From Ophiodon elongatus (taxonomy: Eukaryota > Chordata > Actinopteri > Perciformes > Hexagrammidae): a DNA stretch of 64,000 bases. Below are positions 49,640-59,381 of the stretch, piece after piece. How positions within the stretch are numbered: position 1 is the first letter of the stretch; the number at the start of each line of letters is the position of its first letter. The translations under genes and the position numbers were made by a program. Under the pieces are notes generated by a model. The model saw only the letters and a list, made by a program, of their open reading frames with translations. It was not told the origin of the DNA and did no database searches. The stretch spans positions 1 through 64,000 of the forward strand of contig JACSYO010001280.1 of assembly GCA_016806645.1 (NCBI GenBank). The letters are read 5' to 3'.

Positions 49640-49730
49640 AACCTGTGACACTCAACCCCATTGTGATGAAGTGCTTTGAGAAACTGGTTATGAAAAACAA
49701 TATCCTACCTAGCCTGAACCCTCAGTATAG
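49640..49730 (+). pseudogene. Short LINE polymerase remnant
   Basis: Reads L-N-P-I-V-M-K-C-F-E-K-L-V, the same piece as the LINE relic at 7690-8110 in opposite orientation, joined directly to unrelated sequence. It is consistent with the same ancestral insertion being largely deleted in the inverted copy. Confidence 0.6.
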
Positions 49731-50212
49731 TTTGTCCTCCACCTTTGCAAGTAATCTTAAACATTTGCTCAAATACTCCCAGAATAGACGCCTGGTCTAT
49801 AGGGGAGAATTACTCCAACATCTCTGAATTGTTAACTCAATGGCCTCTGATTAACACATTAATTTAACATGTACGGCATGTCAATCTCAATATCGCCATA
49901 CATCTTAGGCTAGTTCTGTTTCTCTAACTTTCTCTCAAAACGCTCTGCTCCACTCTTAAAACACTGGCACAAAATGTGTTTTCATGGCAACACATCACCT
50001 GTCAACTTAAAATTACTTTGGATTCAGGCAGATTCATTGGTCTCTGGTGATTGGTTAGCGTAAATCGAAACCCCAAGGAAATCGACTCGTGTGGAGTGGA
50101 GACAAGCTCAGAGTGGAGATGGAAATCCGCTTTGATACCAGGCGACGAAGAACGAGCAACATGTTATAATTTTATGATGCCTCTCAAGAGAATTGATAGT
50201 TGACAGAATACA

Positions 50213-50583
50213 TGTGATTGTGGGAATGGTCTGTGCGCAGCTGCAGGGGAGAGATGTGTGGGAGGGGTTAAGGGGAACAGTGCCAGGGTGAGTTTAATTG
50301 GCACAGCTGTAACCTGTTGCTAATTATCCCTCATCCTGTTAAGCAGTAGTAGGATAGAGCTCTGGGGACCGGTGACACAGAGAGGACAGAGAGGGAGGAA
50401 CACCAGCCGTCGGACTGAATTGTGGACGCTGGCCTGCGTGCGCTCCGAGGATCCGTGCAGCGCGAGAGAGCGCACGGCAGTTTGCATTGTTTGGTTGTAA
50501 CAAAATACGTTTGTGTGAACATTAACTGCTTAGGACTGTGTTTGTGTGGAGGAGGACCCGCGAGTAGCAGTGAGTCGGCTGCA
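50213..50583. mobile_element. Solo LTR, 371 bp
   Basis: Starts TGTGATTG and ends GGCTGCA (TG...CA), flanked by the perfect 5-bp direct repeat ATACA (50208-50212 and 50584-50588). There is no internal retroelement sequence, so it is best read as a recombined solo LTR of a gypsy- or retrovirus-type element. Family and transcriptional orientation are not determined. Confidence 0.65.
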
Positions 50584-50606
50584 ATACACTTTGTAAACTT
50601 AGTCGG

Positions 50607-50758
50607 AGCAGAGAAATGAAGCCATCAAGGAAGAGCAAGAAACTGCAGTTCCTTGAATGGCCACTTGAGGTTGGCTCCAAAAGACAGTCACAGCTCCATA
50701 GAGCCCGTGTTAAAAGGCCCAACTTTACAGCAGAAATAAACATGTTTGCAGCCTGGTA
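50607..50758. repeat. Teleost interspersed repeat fragment
   Basis: The stretch containing T-G-G-C-C-A-C-T-T-G-A-G-G followed by G-C-C-C-A-A-C-T-T-T-A-C-A-G-C-A-G and A-A-T-A-A-A-C-A-T-G-T-T-T matches a sequence I recognise as a common fish repeat. Exact class and boundaries are not determined. Confidence 0.4.
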
Positions 50759-51229
50759 GAGAAAATATTTTGTTCTCTATAGCTAATTTCCTAGTTTGAC
50801 AACTGTACATGATATTTATTATTAACTCACCTGTTTTAATTATATTAAAGCTTAAAGTTATGGTAAATAAAATAGATTATCCCAAGAAAATCAAACAGAC
50901 TATATTCAGATGAACATAAAAATAAGAACGAGCGTACTTAAACAAGGAAATAGATCCATAACGTTTCTTACATCGAAAGAACAAGAAAGCAAACATTTAG
51001 TTTTCCAAGGTTTTACAACAATGCCTACGACATTGTATCATTACGACAACAAGGAAAGTGGTTCACTCATAATGGGTCAATTAAAGCAAAAGCTTGAATA
51101 AACTTGAATTAATACATTTTCTTCTTATTGGTTAATCCATCTATCCATTTTATTCTGCTTAACTGGTTCCAGGTCAAGTTAATTTAATTAATTAATGAGA
51201 ATTCTTGGTTTTTGGACATTTCCATCTTG

Positions 51230-51860
51230 TTTTTTTGCAACCAGAAGTGACACAAGAGGGTGGAGTACAACCAAACTATATGGACAATATAGGATTTCAT
51301 CGCAGATCTCGATTAAAAAACACAAGTTGATCGTGGAGAATTTCCATTAACAGGATAGTCTTGAACATAGCCACAGGAGTAATGTGAAAAATCTGTGTAT
51401 CTCACTATCATGGCAGAGAAGTAATAAGTGCGTGATTTACAGGTGGAAGATCCGAGATTGGGAGCATTTTGATTGACTTTCAACGGCTCTAACCATGGCG
51501 AAGGCGAACCGCTAGCTCACAGCTAAAGGTTCTAACAGCTCTGACAGTGCGAACAACGGTGAACGTACTGACAGAGCTAACAGGGTTTACCTGAGAGGGA
51601 ACCAGATGTTTTTTCAGTTGTAACCGCAGTAGGAGAGCGGTGCAGAGTGGCGGCCATAAACAAGCCAGTTGGGCACGCTCACATGCACTAAAAGCTTGGC
51701 TGCGTTAACGAACAAGGAGAAGCTTGAATAGCAACAAACACAGAGAGAGAGAGCAACTTCATTTTCTGCTTAGGTGGACAATATCCCGCTACATCAAACA
51801 TTAGTTGTTTGCTGCTTAATTAATGTTCAGAATGGTAAATACAGCTCCTTTAAAAAAAAA
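51230..51860. repeat. Probable interspersed repeat, unclassified
   Basis: Higher G+C than its surroundings. It ends in a T-C-A-G-A-A-T-G-G-T-A-A-A-T-A-C-A-G-C-T-C-C-T-T-T motif and an A-run at about 51852-51863, like widespread fish repeats with a short poly-A tail. No coding potential seen. Confidence 0.35.
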
Positions 51861-52336
51861 AAATACAGAAATTACCATGAAGAAAGAGCAGACTCACATG
51901 TTACTATTTTCTATCCTGTATTTATGCAGATGGACCTTATCATTTAGTATTTAAGATGTGTGTCCTATGTGTAATGCAATAACAAATATTACTTTTTTCA
52001 CAAAATGTAAGGTAGAGTGATTCCAGTATGTGCCATTTTCAGAATTTTAATCATATTTTGACGATTATCGGAATTATATCCTAAATTGCAATTATATTGG
52101 CCAGGATAATCACAAAATACATGTTTTCTATCATACCATTCCGAAACCAAACACTGAATAACACATTTTAGGTGACGAACAGTTGCAACTAACTTTCATG
52201 GACTGGAAATGCAACCGGGTATCTGTCGCTCTTTGAAGTTACTGTATTACCTTGAAACTGGTTACGAAACAGTTTCAATTTAATATTGATGCCTCTATAT
52301 GGCCTACAATAGTAAAGAAGACCATCAGTGTGAATA

Positions 52337-52693
52337 TTGGCTATTTCTATTAAGTTATTCTTCATTTTTGTCATCAGTGCCACCGTGCCGGATTCCACTC
52401 AAAATCAGATAAAATCCTGCAGGTTCACTCCTGACTGCTTCAGCTCAGATTCCAGCGTGGCCTTCGGCAGCAACCAGTCCACCGTGGATAGACCCAGATC
52501 CGGCTTCGCTGCTGCCTTCGACCTCCAATCAGAAGCCTCTGTGGGAGGAGGAGAGCGCAGCGCCAAACAGCGTCTCCTCCTCTGGCCAGGAGAAGAGCTC
52601 TGCTTAGCAAACACCGACACCACGCTGCTCGATGCCAAGGCCGTATTGCTGGGGCCGTTGGAGAGAAGGGAGGCACAGGAGAGACAGGACTGA
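52337..52693 (+). other. Unidentified GC-rich open stretch (118 codons)
   Basis: An ATG-started open frame in a block of higher G+C (52380-52690) inside otherwise AT-rich DNA. The opposite strand is open as well. The predicted N-terminus is hydrophobic, but the part coming from the GC-rich block shows no domain I know. It may be a fragment of a mobile element or a captured exon. I do not call it a gene. Confidence 0.2.
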
Positions 52694-53189
52694 GCAAGTA
52701 CTAAGCGGGGAAGACTTGATACATGAATTCAATACAATTCTTATCTGCTACAAGTTCTTACTAATCTATACAACATATTAAAAACTATTATGATGCTTTT
52801 CTTTTGATGTGCCCATATTTCGTTTTTTACCTGTATTGTATAATCTATCGACATATTTGCTATTACAACTTTAAATACCATGTGCAATATTTGTTCTGTA
52901 TGTCTCAGTATGAAATTCTCTTTTATTTCTTGCATTTCTTCCCACTCCATTGCGACGCACAAGAGATTTATATTTATTTGTTTGTCATAACTTAGTTTCA
53001 CACTGGTGGAACTTCTTTCAACATTTCCCGTAGGTGAAATGCAAATAATGCAGGACAAAAGAAGGGAGGGAGTGTACCATTATACGGAGCCAAGAAATTG
53101 AAAGCATTCTGTATCCTGTCATTAGGTTTTGTTCATCACTAGGTTATTTCCAAAAACAAAGATAGCATGTATGAATCATGTAATTAGAC

Positions 53190-53577
53190 TGTGGTGGCGG
53201 GCGTGGTTGGGCTCAGCTCCAGAAGAGGGACGGAGTGGGTGCGGGAGTGGTTCAGGGAACTGTGCCGGAAAGAGGTGTAATTAACCTCAGGTGAAATAGT
53301 TCCTTGATGACGCATCTCCCCAATAAAAACCCCAGTAGCCGCCAGAAAGGGGGAGAGAGAGAGCGTGAATAACGACCAGAGCCTTGCAGACCAGAGGGGG
53401 ACTTTGAAGCAGTCGGAAGACAGTCGGCTGGTGTGCTCGGAGGCGCAGCAGGAGAGCGCATGCGCAAACCACTTGAGAAAGAGCACGAGTGAATAAAAGC
53501 ACTTCGAACCCTGAACCACAGCCTGTTGCCTTCATTGTGTTCGGGAAACCCACGTCGGTAACGAGGGACTTATTACA
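53190..53577. mobile_element. Solo LTR, 388 bp
   Basis: Begins TGTGGTGGCGGG and ends TTATTACA, flanked by TAGAC (53185-53189) and TAGCC (53578-53582), a 5-bp target duplication with one change. The empty site is visible in the related sequence near 49520 (A-T-T-A-G-C-C-T-T-T-A-T-G-C-C), which supports a clean insertion. An AATAAA lies inside. No internal coding region. Confidence 0.75.
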
Positions 53578-56500
53578 TAGCCTTTAGGCCATTTCAATCG
53601 AAAGGCATGTATTGATGTGTCACTGAAGGTGAAAGGTTTGCAATATGACAGATGTGACCTGGACCGAAATTAAAAGACACTGAAAATATTAAAAACATCT
53701 GAAGCAGATAGAAAGGGGAAATTTCGAAGTTTTCCTCTTACATCTTTTTATTTTAAGTAAATACATTATTAGGTCATGGTCCATGGAGGTAGAGAAGGTA
53801 GCTCTTTGTCTATTTTTGAGAGGCAAGATATAGGTAAAAATATAAATTAAGTAATTATCTTCTATCAATTAGTGGATTGTGTGTTCAGGAGGGAGTTTAA
53901 TCCTTTTTTGTAGAGTTTCAGTCAGCATCATCAGATTTGGAGCAAACACTGTGAGATAGCTTACTTACTACCACCAGCTAGGAAGCTCACTGACTCATAA
54001 TTTGCAAGTTTCAATTTTAGCAAAAGTAAAAAAAATTATTATACGTAAAAATCCATTTTATGTCATTCATCCCGATACAAGGGGTGTTAATTATTCTTAT
54101 TTACTGTTGGGAAGTACTAAAAAGTGTAATAAAGTACTGACTAATCTTACGCTGTATCCTCCCTACTGGTTTTCCATCATATTTCCATATTTTCAACGGT
54201 ATGATCATGAAATTATGGCATTAGAGTAAATTGTGTAGTCTTAAAAAGATCTAAAAAAGCTGTCATTTAACATGGTAAACCCGAAAGAAAACCTGTATAA
54301 TCAACTGCAGTTTACTTGTTTTTATTAAAACAATACGCTGCAATTGTTTTTCTATTGACATTAAAGTTAGAAAAAAGTGCAAGTACATATTTATAATTAA
54401 TTAATACTAGTGATTTAAGTCTGGAACATATAAAAAATTGACACTTGCTTCGAAGACTATGAGGACATAAAGATGAGATGCTTTTCTTATGTGTCAATAT
54501 ATATAGTATTGTATTGTAACATCTATTCACATATTTACTCTCAAATACATTTCCCAAAATACGTCCAGAATGTTTCAATGTGGGTTTTATTTCCTTGTAT
54601 TTGTTCCTTCTCCTTTGCAGCGTCACTAGTATCTTTATTTATATCTTTACTGTCATACTGGTAGTACGTCTTTCAACTTTCACACAGGTGGAATGCATCA
54701 ACATTAACACAAAAGAAGGGAGTGTGCCCTGATATTGAGCCAATTAACTGACAGATTGAATGCTGAAAGAAAGAAGAATCTATGATTTACGTCATTAGCC
54801 TTTACTCCGTTTCAATAAAAAGGCCTTCATAGATGTAAACTGTCACATAAGGGGAAAGGTTTGCAATAAGACAGACGTGAACTGGACTCTGAAATAGTTT
54901 AAAACATTGAAAGCAGAAAGAGAATAGGATATAATAACTTTTCATCTTATATCTTATCATCTTGGGTAAGTACATTCTTAAATATATTCATAATACTGTC
55001 AGGACATAGGTCCATACAAACTGAAAGGGGGATTGTTGTGAGAGTTGATTGTGCGTTCAGGAGGGAATTTAATCTTGTTTTGTGACGTTTTTGTCAGCAC
55101 CTTCACACCTGGAGCAAACACTGTACTAGCGTTACCCACAGCAGGTAGGAAGCTGATTGACCAATATTGGGCAAGTGTCAATTTAAGCAAAAGCTTCAAT
55201 AAACTTAAATAAATACATTTTACATTGGTACATCTACCGATCTATTTTATGCTGCATATCCAGATCTAGTTTGCATTAATTTAATTAATTATATCGCTAA
55301 GAATATTTTTTTTAGAGCTGAGAAGTACTGACATTTTTTTAGTTTTAGTTTTGTACTTTAATTTTACTTTCATCCTTTCATCCATTTACTTGGATAACTT
55401 ATACATACATATATATAATATGTTTGTTTATACATATTTTGTTCATATATTTTGTTCATAAATCAATATTCATTTGTTTGTCCAAATGTAAATTCACACT
55501 AGTGGAACTCTTGGGGTGGGAATCTCTAGAAACATGAAGCTTTGATTCCGATTAAGAGGGCTAAGATTTGATTATTAAACAATTATCGATTCATCTTGAT
55601 GCATCAAAATGTTTCAATACATGATTTATTTTTTCTCACTGGGAAAAATAGTGACTATTTTCTATTTTAAAACACTATATTTGTAATGATTAATAATAAA
55701 AAAGATGAATTTAGTTCCATTATCTTGTATTAATTCAATATGAGTAATAAATATAAGAGCTGTGTAAACTGGAGTTTTACTTCCAAAGAACTGCAAAGAG
55801 AAAAATTTAATTAAAAAAAAATTAATAAAATTGGGCCTGTAACAGCACCCTTGTAGTAAAAAACACAGAATTCAGCATGTTTTGAGTCATTTGACATAAC
55901 AAGCTGCCTTTATTCACAAATAAATAATAGAGACTTCTCTTCAAACAAATCCCCTTGTTATAGGCAATGAGTATTCAGCTCTCGTACAAAAATACGGCTT
56001 TCTGGAACATGTGGTAAAACTATACAGTGATCAAGAGCACGTTTACGGTGAACCAAATATTCTGTGCTGACGGATGTCCACAAACAACATGTTACGAGAT
56101 GAAAGGTGTATCTCGGTTCCAAGGTGTGCAACATATGGCGAATGACTTGTTCTCATTGACTGAGTAGGGGTAAAACTCCGTGTCACAAAAAGGTGCAATC
56201 TAGTTCATGATTCGCTTCGCTCTTTCCGAGTTTGGCAGAAGAAGAAGCGAAATGCTTCCATATGTTATATTTTAAGTCAGGGGGTGTCGGTCGGATTGTA
56301 TCCATATTCGGCTGCTCAGGCTCAGCCGCCCTCACTAAAACTCCACTAGTATTTAGCCTCGTTTAGAGCATCAACAAGACGCATGTGTATTATGTCTGCT
56401 GCATTCAGGGGAAGCCGTAAGGAATGGACAGTTGTTGAAGGCGATCACAACGTAATAACACATAATTAGCTTTTATTCTATTCCTTAATAGATGTAGACT

Positions 56501-57430
56501 GTCAATCCTGTTTCAGTCAGTTCCGTCAGACCAGGAGCAAACATGGTAGCTACTGCTACAGTAGCGAGGAAGCTCATAACACAAAACTTCTGTTTTTGAA
56601 TCTGAATGATGCATCATTTTCACATTTTTGTGATATTTTAAACTGACATAACTTTTTTTTTAATAATTTGTGATATCCTGCTTCAACGGTTTCTCTTTGG
56701 TTGATATCCTAGTTTTTTCCCCAATCAAAAGTGTTCTTCAAAGATGTTTCCTTCATCTCCATTATCATGGTTGGTGTAACCTTTCTTTGGGCAGCGTGGT
56801 AAAAATACACTGTTTTGGGTACAAACACACTAGCATCCTGCACTGTAAACCTCAAGAGTACTACTAACTCATGATAATTATTGGTACAGCAGGAAAAAAA
56901 AAGAAGAAATCTTTATAGAAAATGTGATACAGTACTGGTTCTTGCAGCGATCTCTTTTCGTCCTTCTCAGTCATGGAATTTGAGGTCAGGGTCAGAGAGT
57001 AAAATAGAGGCTCTAATAGATGTTCAGTGCTTTGCTCTAAAACATTTCAGCCTGGTTGATGCTTGTGAACAGTAGAGATGGTTGCCTGTTCAAGTACTCT
57101 GCTTTTTGAAGTACTGCGCTTACAAATGTATATTACATTAGAACTAACATGGATAAGATTTTCATGAAAAATAGACATGAGAAATTGAAGCTGGAATATG
57201 AGAAGAAATTTGGCGGTGAGGTGTGAAGGATCTTGAGGGATTTCTTCTGAAAACACAAAAGAAGAAGTTTCTTTTTGCCATTGTATTGCATTGAATTACA
57301 TTGTGGCTGAAATTAGGTCTAGTAAAGGGAACTGGGCCTTCTCCCAAAAATACTTTTTTTGACATGAATTTATAAAACTGCTAATGATCCAGTTAATTAC
57401 CATCTGGTAAAAGTTAAACACAAAGGGAAA

Positions 57431-57440
57431 GATATATACA
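57431..57440 (+). promoter_or_regulatory. Candidate TATA element upstream of gene E
   Basis: GATATATACA lies about 140 bp before the ATG and is kept at the same relative place upstream of A (about 4333), B, C and D, in a flank conserved between copies. There is no independent support such as a mapped start site, and a 5' non-coding exon further upstream is possible because an acceptor-like T-T-T-A-T-A-G lies at 57551-57557. Confidence 0.2.
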
Positions 57441-57574
57441 GACAAAAGTTGATTGCTAGAGATATTGTTTTATCTAATTAAAACGTAATGAAAGTAGCGC
57501 AAAAGGTTTTGACATAATGTGTCTCTGAAAAAGTTTCTGTATTGTTTGATTTTATAGATTCAGAAAAAAACGAG

Positions 57575-59381
57575 ATGGATGTCGGAAAGATAGTATCGAT
57601 TGTCCTGATTCTAACAGGTAAGTTGTTTGATGTTAAATGCAATGCTTTTGAAGGTTCATCATGAACTAAAGTTAAAAGTTCTAGTAAACAACAAAAGATA
57701 TAGTTACGGTGAAGTTCTTGCCGACATCTCATCCAATGTTTCTTATAAAAACTCATATTAGTGGCAAATACAACAGCACAAGCAACAACTACTGCAGTGA
57801 CGACAACTCCTGCGGTGACGACAACTCCTGCGGTGACGACAACTCCAGCGGTGACAACAACTCCTGCGGTGACAACAACTCCTGCGGTGACAACAACTCC
57901 TGCGCTGACAACAACTCCGGCGGTGACGACAACTCCTGCGGTGACGACAACTCCAGCGGTGACGACAACTCCTGCGGTGACAACAACTCCGGCTGTGACA
58001 ACAACTCCTGCGGTGACAACAACTCCTGCGCTGACAACAACTCCGGCGGTGACGACAACTCCTGCGGTGACGACAACTCCAGCGGTGACGACAACTCCTG
58101 CGGTGACGACAACTCCTGCGGTGACAACAACTCCTGCGCTGACAACAACTCCGGCGGTGACGACAACTCCAGCGGTGACGACAACTCCTGCGGTGACAAC
58201 AACTCCGGCGGTGACAACAACTCCTGCGGTTACAACAACTCCTGCTGTGACAACAACTCCTGCAGTAACGACAACTCCGGCGGTGACGACAACTCCTGCT
58301 GTGACAACAACTCCTGCGGTGACAACAATTCCGGTGGGGACGACAACACTTGCGGTGACGACAACTCCGGCGGTCACGACAACTCCTGCTGTGACAACAA
58401 CTCCTGCGGTGACAACAACTCCTGCGGTGACAACAATTCCGGTGGGGACGACAACACTTGCGGTGACAACAACTCCGGCTGTGACAGCAACTCCGGCAAC
58501 TACAACTGCTGTGACAGTCATAACTACACAATTGACTTTCCGATCTCCTGGAGAGACATTTATAAGTGCCTTGGCGAATTCATCATCTCCAGAGTTTATG
58601 AACCGAGCCAATTTGCTCAGGAACGAAGTAAGTAATAGATGATAGATTGTTTCTCGTTTCAAAATTGACAGAAATAAAGTGGCTTTTTCTTCCTCGTATT
58701 GAGTTTTCAAATTTAAATATATTTAATTTACACGAAATAGGACACAGATAAATTATCTGGTAGTCATTGAAAAAAATGTAATGGTGTTACTACTTGCAGT
58801 TGTAGGTGAATTAAAAAGACAATGCACAAGTAAAGAAACACAAGCAAATGAAAAAAAATGTGTAACTAATGATTTGCCTGTATTTCTGCAGCTTGAACCT
58901 TTCTACCGAAGAGCATTCCCTACGTTCCGCAACTTGAGGGTGATTTCATTCAGGTAATTTGTTCATGTTATGATGATAAAATCTTCAGCGCACTAATCAT
59001 GAATTTCTACAAATGAAACAATATAATATTTTGTGATTCCTTTTGCAGGAATGGATCAATCATCCAAACATCAAACCTTACATTTTCCCAATCTGCTCCT
59101 AATGGCACTCAGATTGGAAATGTTTTGGTCGAAGCAGCTGCAGACATCACAGCCTTCAACATTGACACCACCTCCATTTCTGTGAATGGCACACGTAAGC
59201 AATATTGAATACTACCACTTTTTTTAGATATTACAGATTTGTTTTTATATTTGTTAAAGCAATGTCTTGTTTTCTTTTCTCAACCTTTACAGAGGTTTCA
59301 AGTGGAGTAAGCCACAAGATCAGTCTCATCACTGCATCCTTCCTTGTGCTGTTGTCATGGCTACTGTCAAGCCAGCAATAG
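57575..59381 (+). CDS. Gene E: intact mucin-like SEA-domain protein with GPI-anchor-type tail, 401 residues
   Basis: Exons 57575-57617, 57762-58627, 58892-58953, 59049-59194 and 59293-59381 join into 402 codons including TAG, with GT-AG introns in phases 1-0-2-1. Residues 1 to about 16 form a short signal peptide (MDVGKIVSIVLILT, then V-A). Residues about 17-265 are a Thr/Pro/Ala/Val array of about 39 18-nt units. Residues about 271-372 are a SEA domain (Q-L-T-F-R-S-P-G-E-T-F at 271) with R-N-G-S-I-I at the usual self-cleavage position and several N-X-S/T sites. Residues 373-401 hold S-S-G, a spacer and a hydrophobic end without a cytoplasmic tail. The expected product is a short O-glycosylated, GPI-anchored surface mucin. 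It is the only copy here with an uninterrupted reading frame, and it faces gene D head-to-head. SEA and GPI roles rest on family knowledge and tissue is unknown. Confidence 0.85.
57790..58505 (+). repeat. 18-nt coding minisatellite of gene E (about 39 units)
   Basis: TTTPAV units with TTTPAL and TIPVGTTTLAV variants near the SEA end. It is much shorter than the arrays of B and D (about 220 units) and stays in one frame throughout. Confidence 0.95.
58550..59381 (+). CDS. Gene E SEA domain and C-terminal tail (end of exon 2, exons 3-5)
   Basis: The first SEA half (F-R-S-P-G-E-T-F-I-S-A-L-A-N-S-S-S-P-E-F) resembles B and D, while exon 4 (with V-E-A-A-A-D-I-T-A-F-N) resembles gene C SEA2. Exon 3 reads LEPFYRRAFPTFRNLRVISF. 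The final exon reads QVSSG, then LITASFLVLLSWLL and SSQQ-stop, as in all copies. The mixture suggests gene conversion or recombination between copies. Confidence 0.85.

Larger units (their letters stand above)
48999..57574. other. Upstream region of gene E
   Basis: About 8.6 kb between the hAT element and the gene E start. It consists of inverted family-flank DNA interrupted by a block (about 49600-52900) of unrelated repeats and by two solo LTRs. A stretch of about 70-180 bp next to this block (49398-49590) is present again at 52908-53010 and 53580-53650, so the block is bracketed by direct copies of flank sequence. Near the gene, about 1.8 kb (55.85-57.57 kb) is almost identical to the A and C upstream flanks. 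No other gene is supported. Confidence 0.7.

Noticed and set aside
52405..52697. Minus-strand open frames over the GC-rich block
   Set aside because: Three frames are open at once because of base composition, and none shows a known domain.
57789..58531. Cys/His/Arg-rich and Ser/Pro/Leu-rich antisense proteins over the gene E array
   Set aside because: These are shadow frames of the TTTPAV units; the sense strand gives a complete spliced gene.
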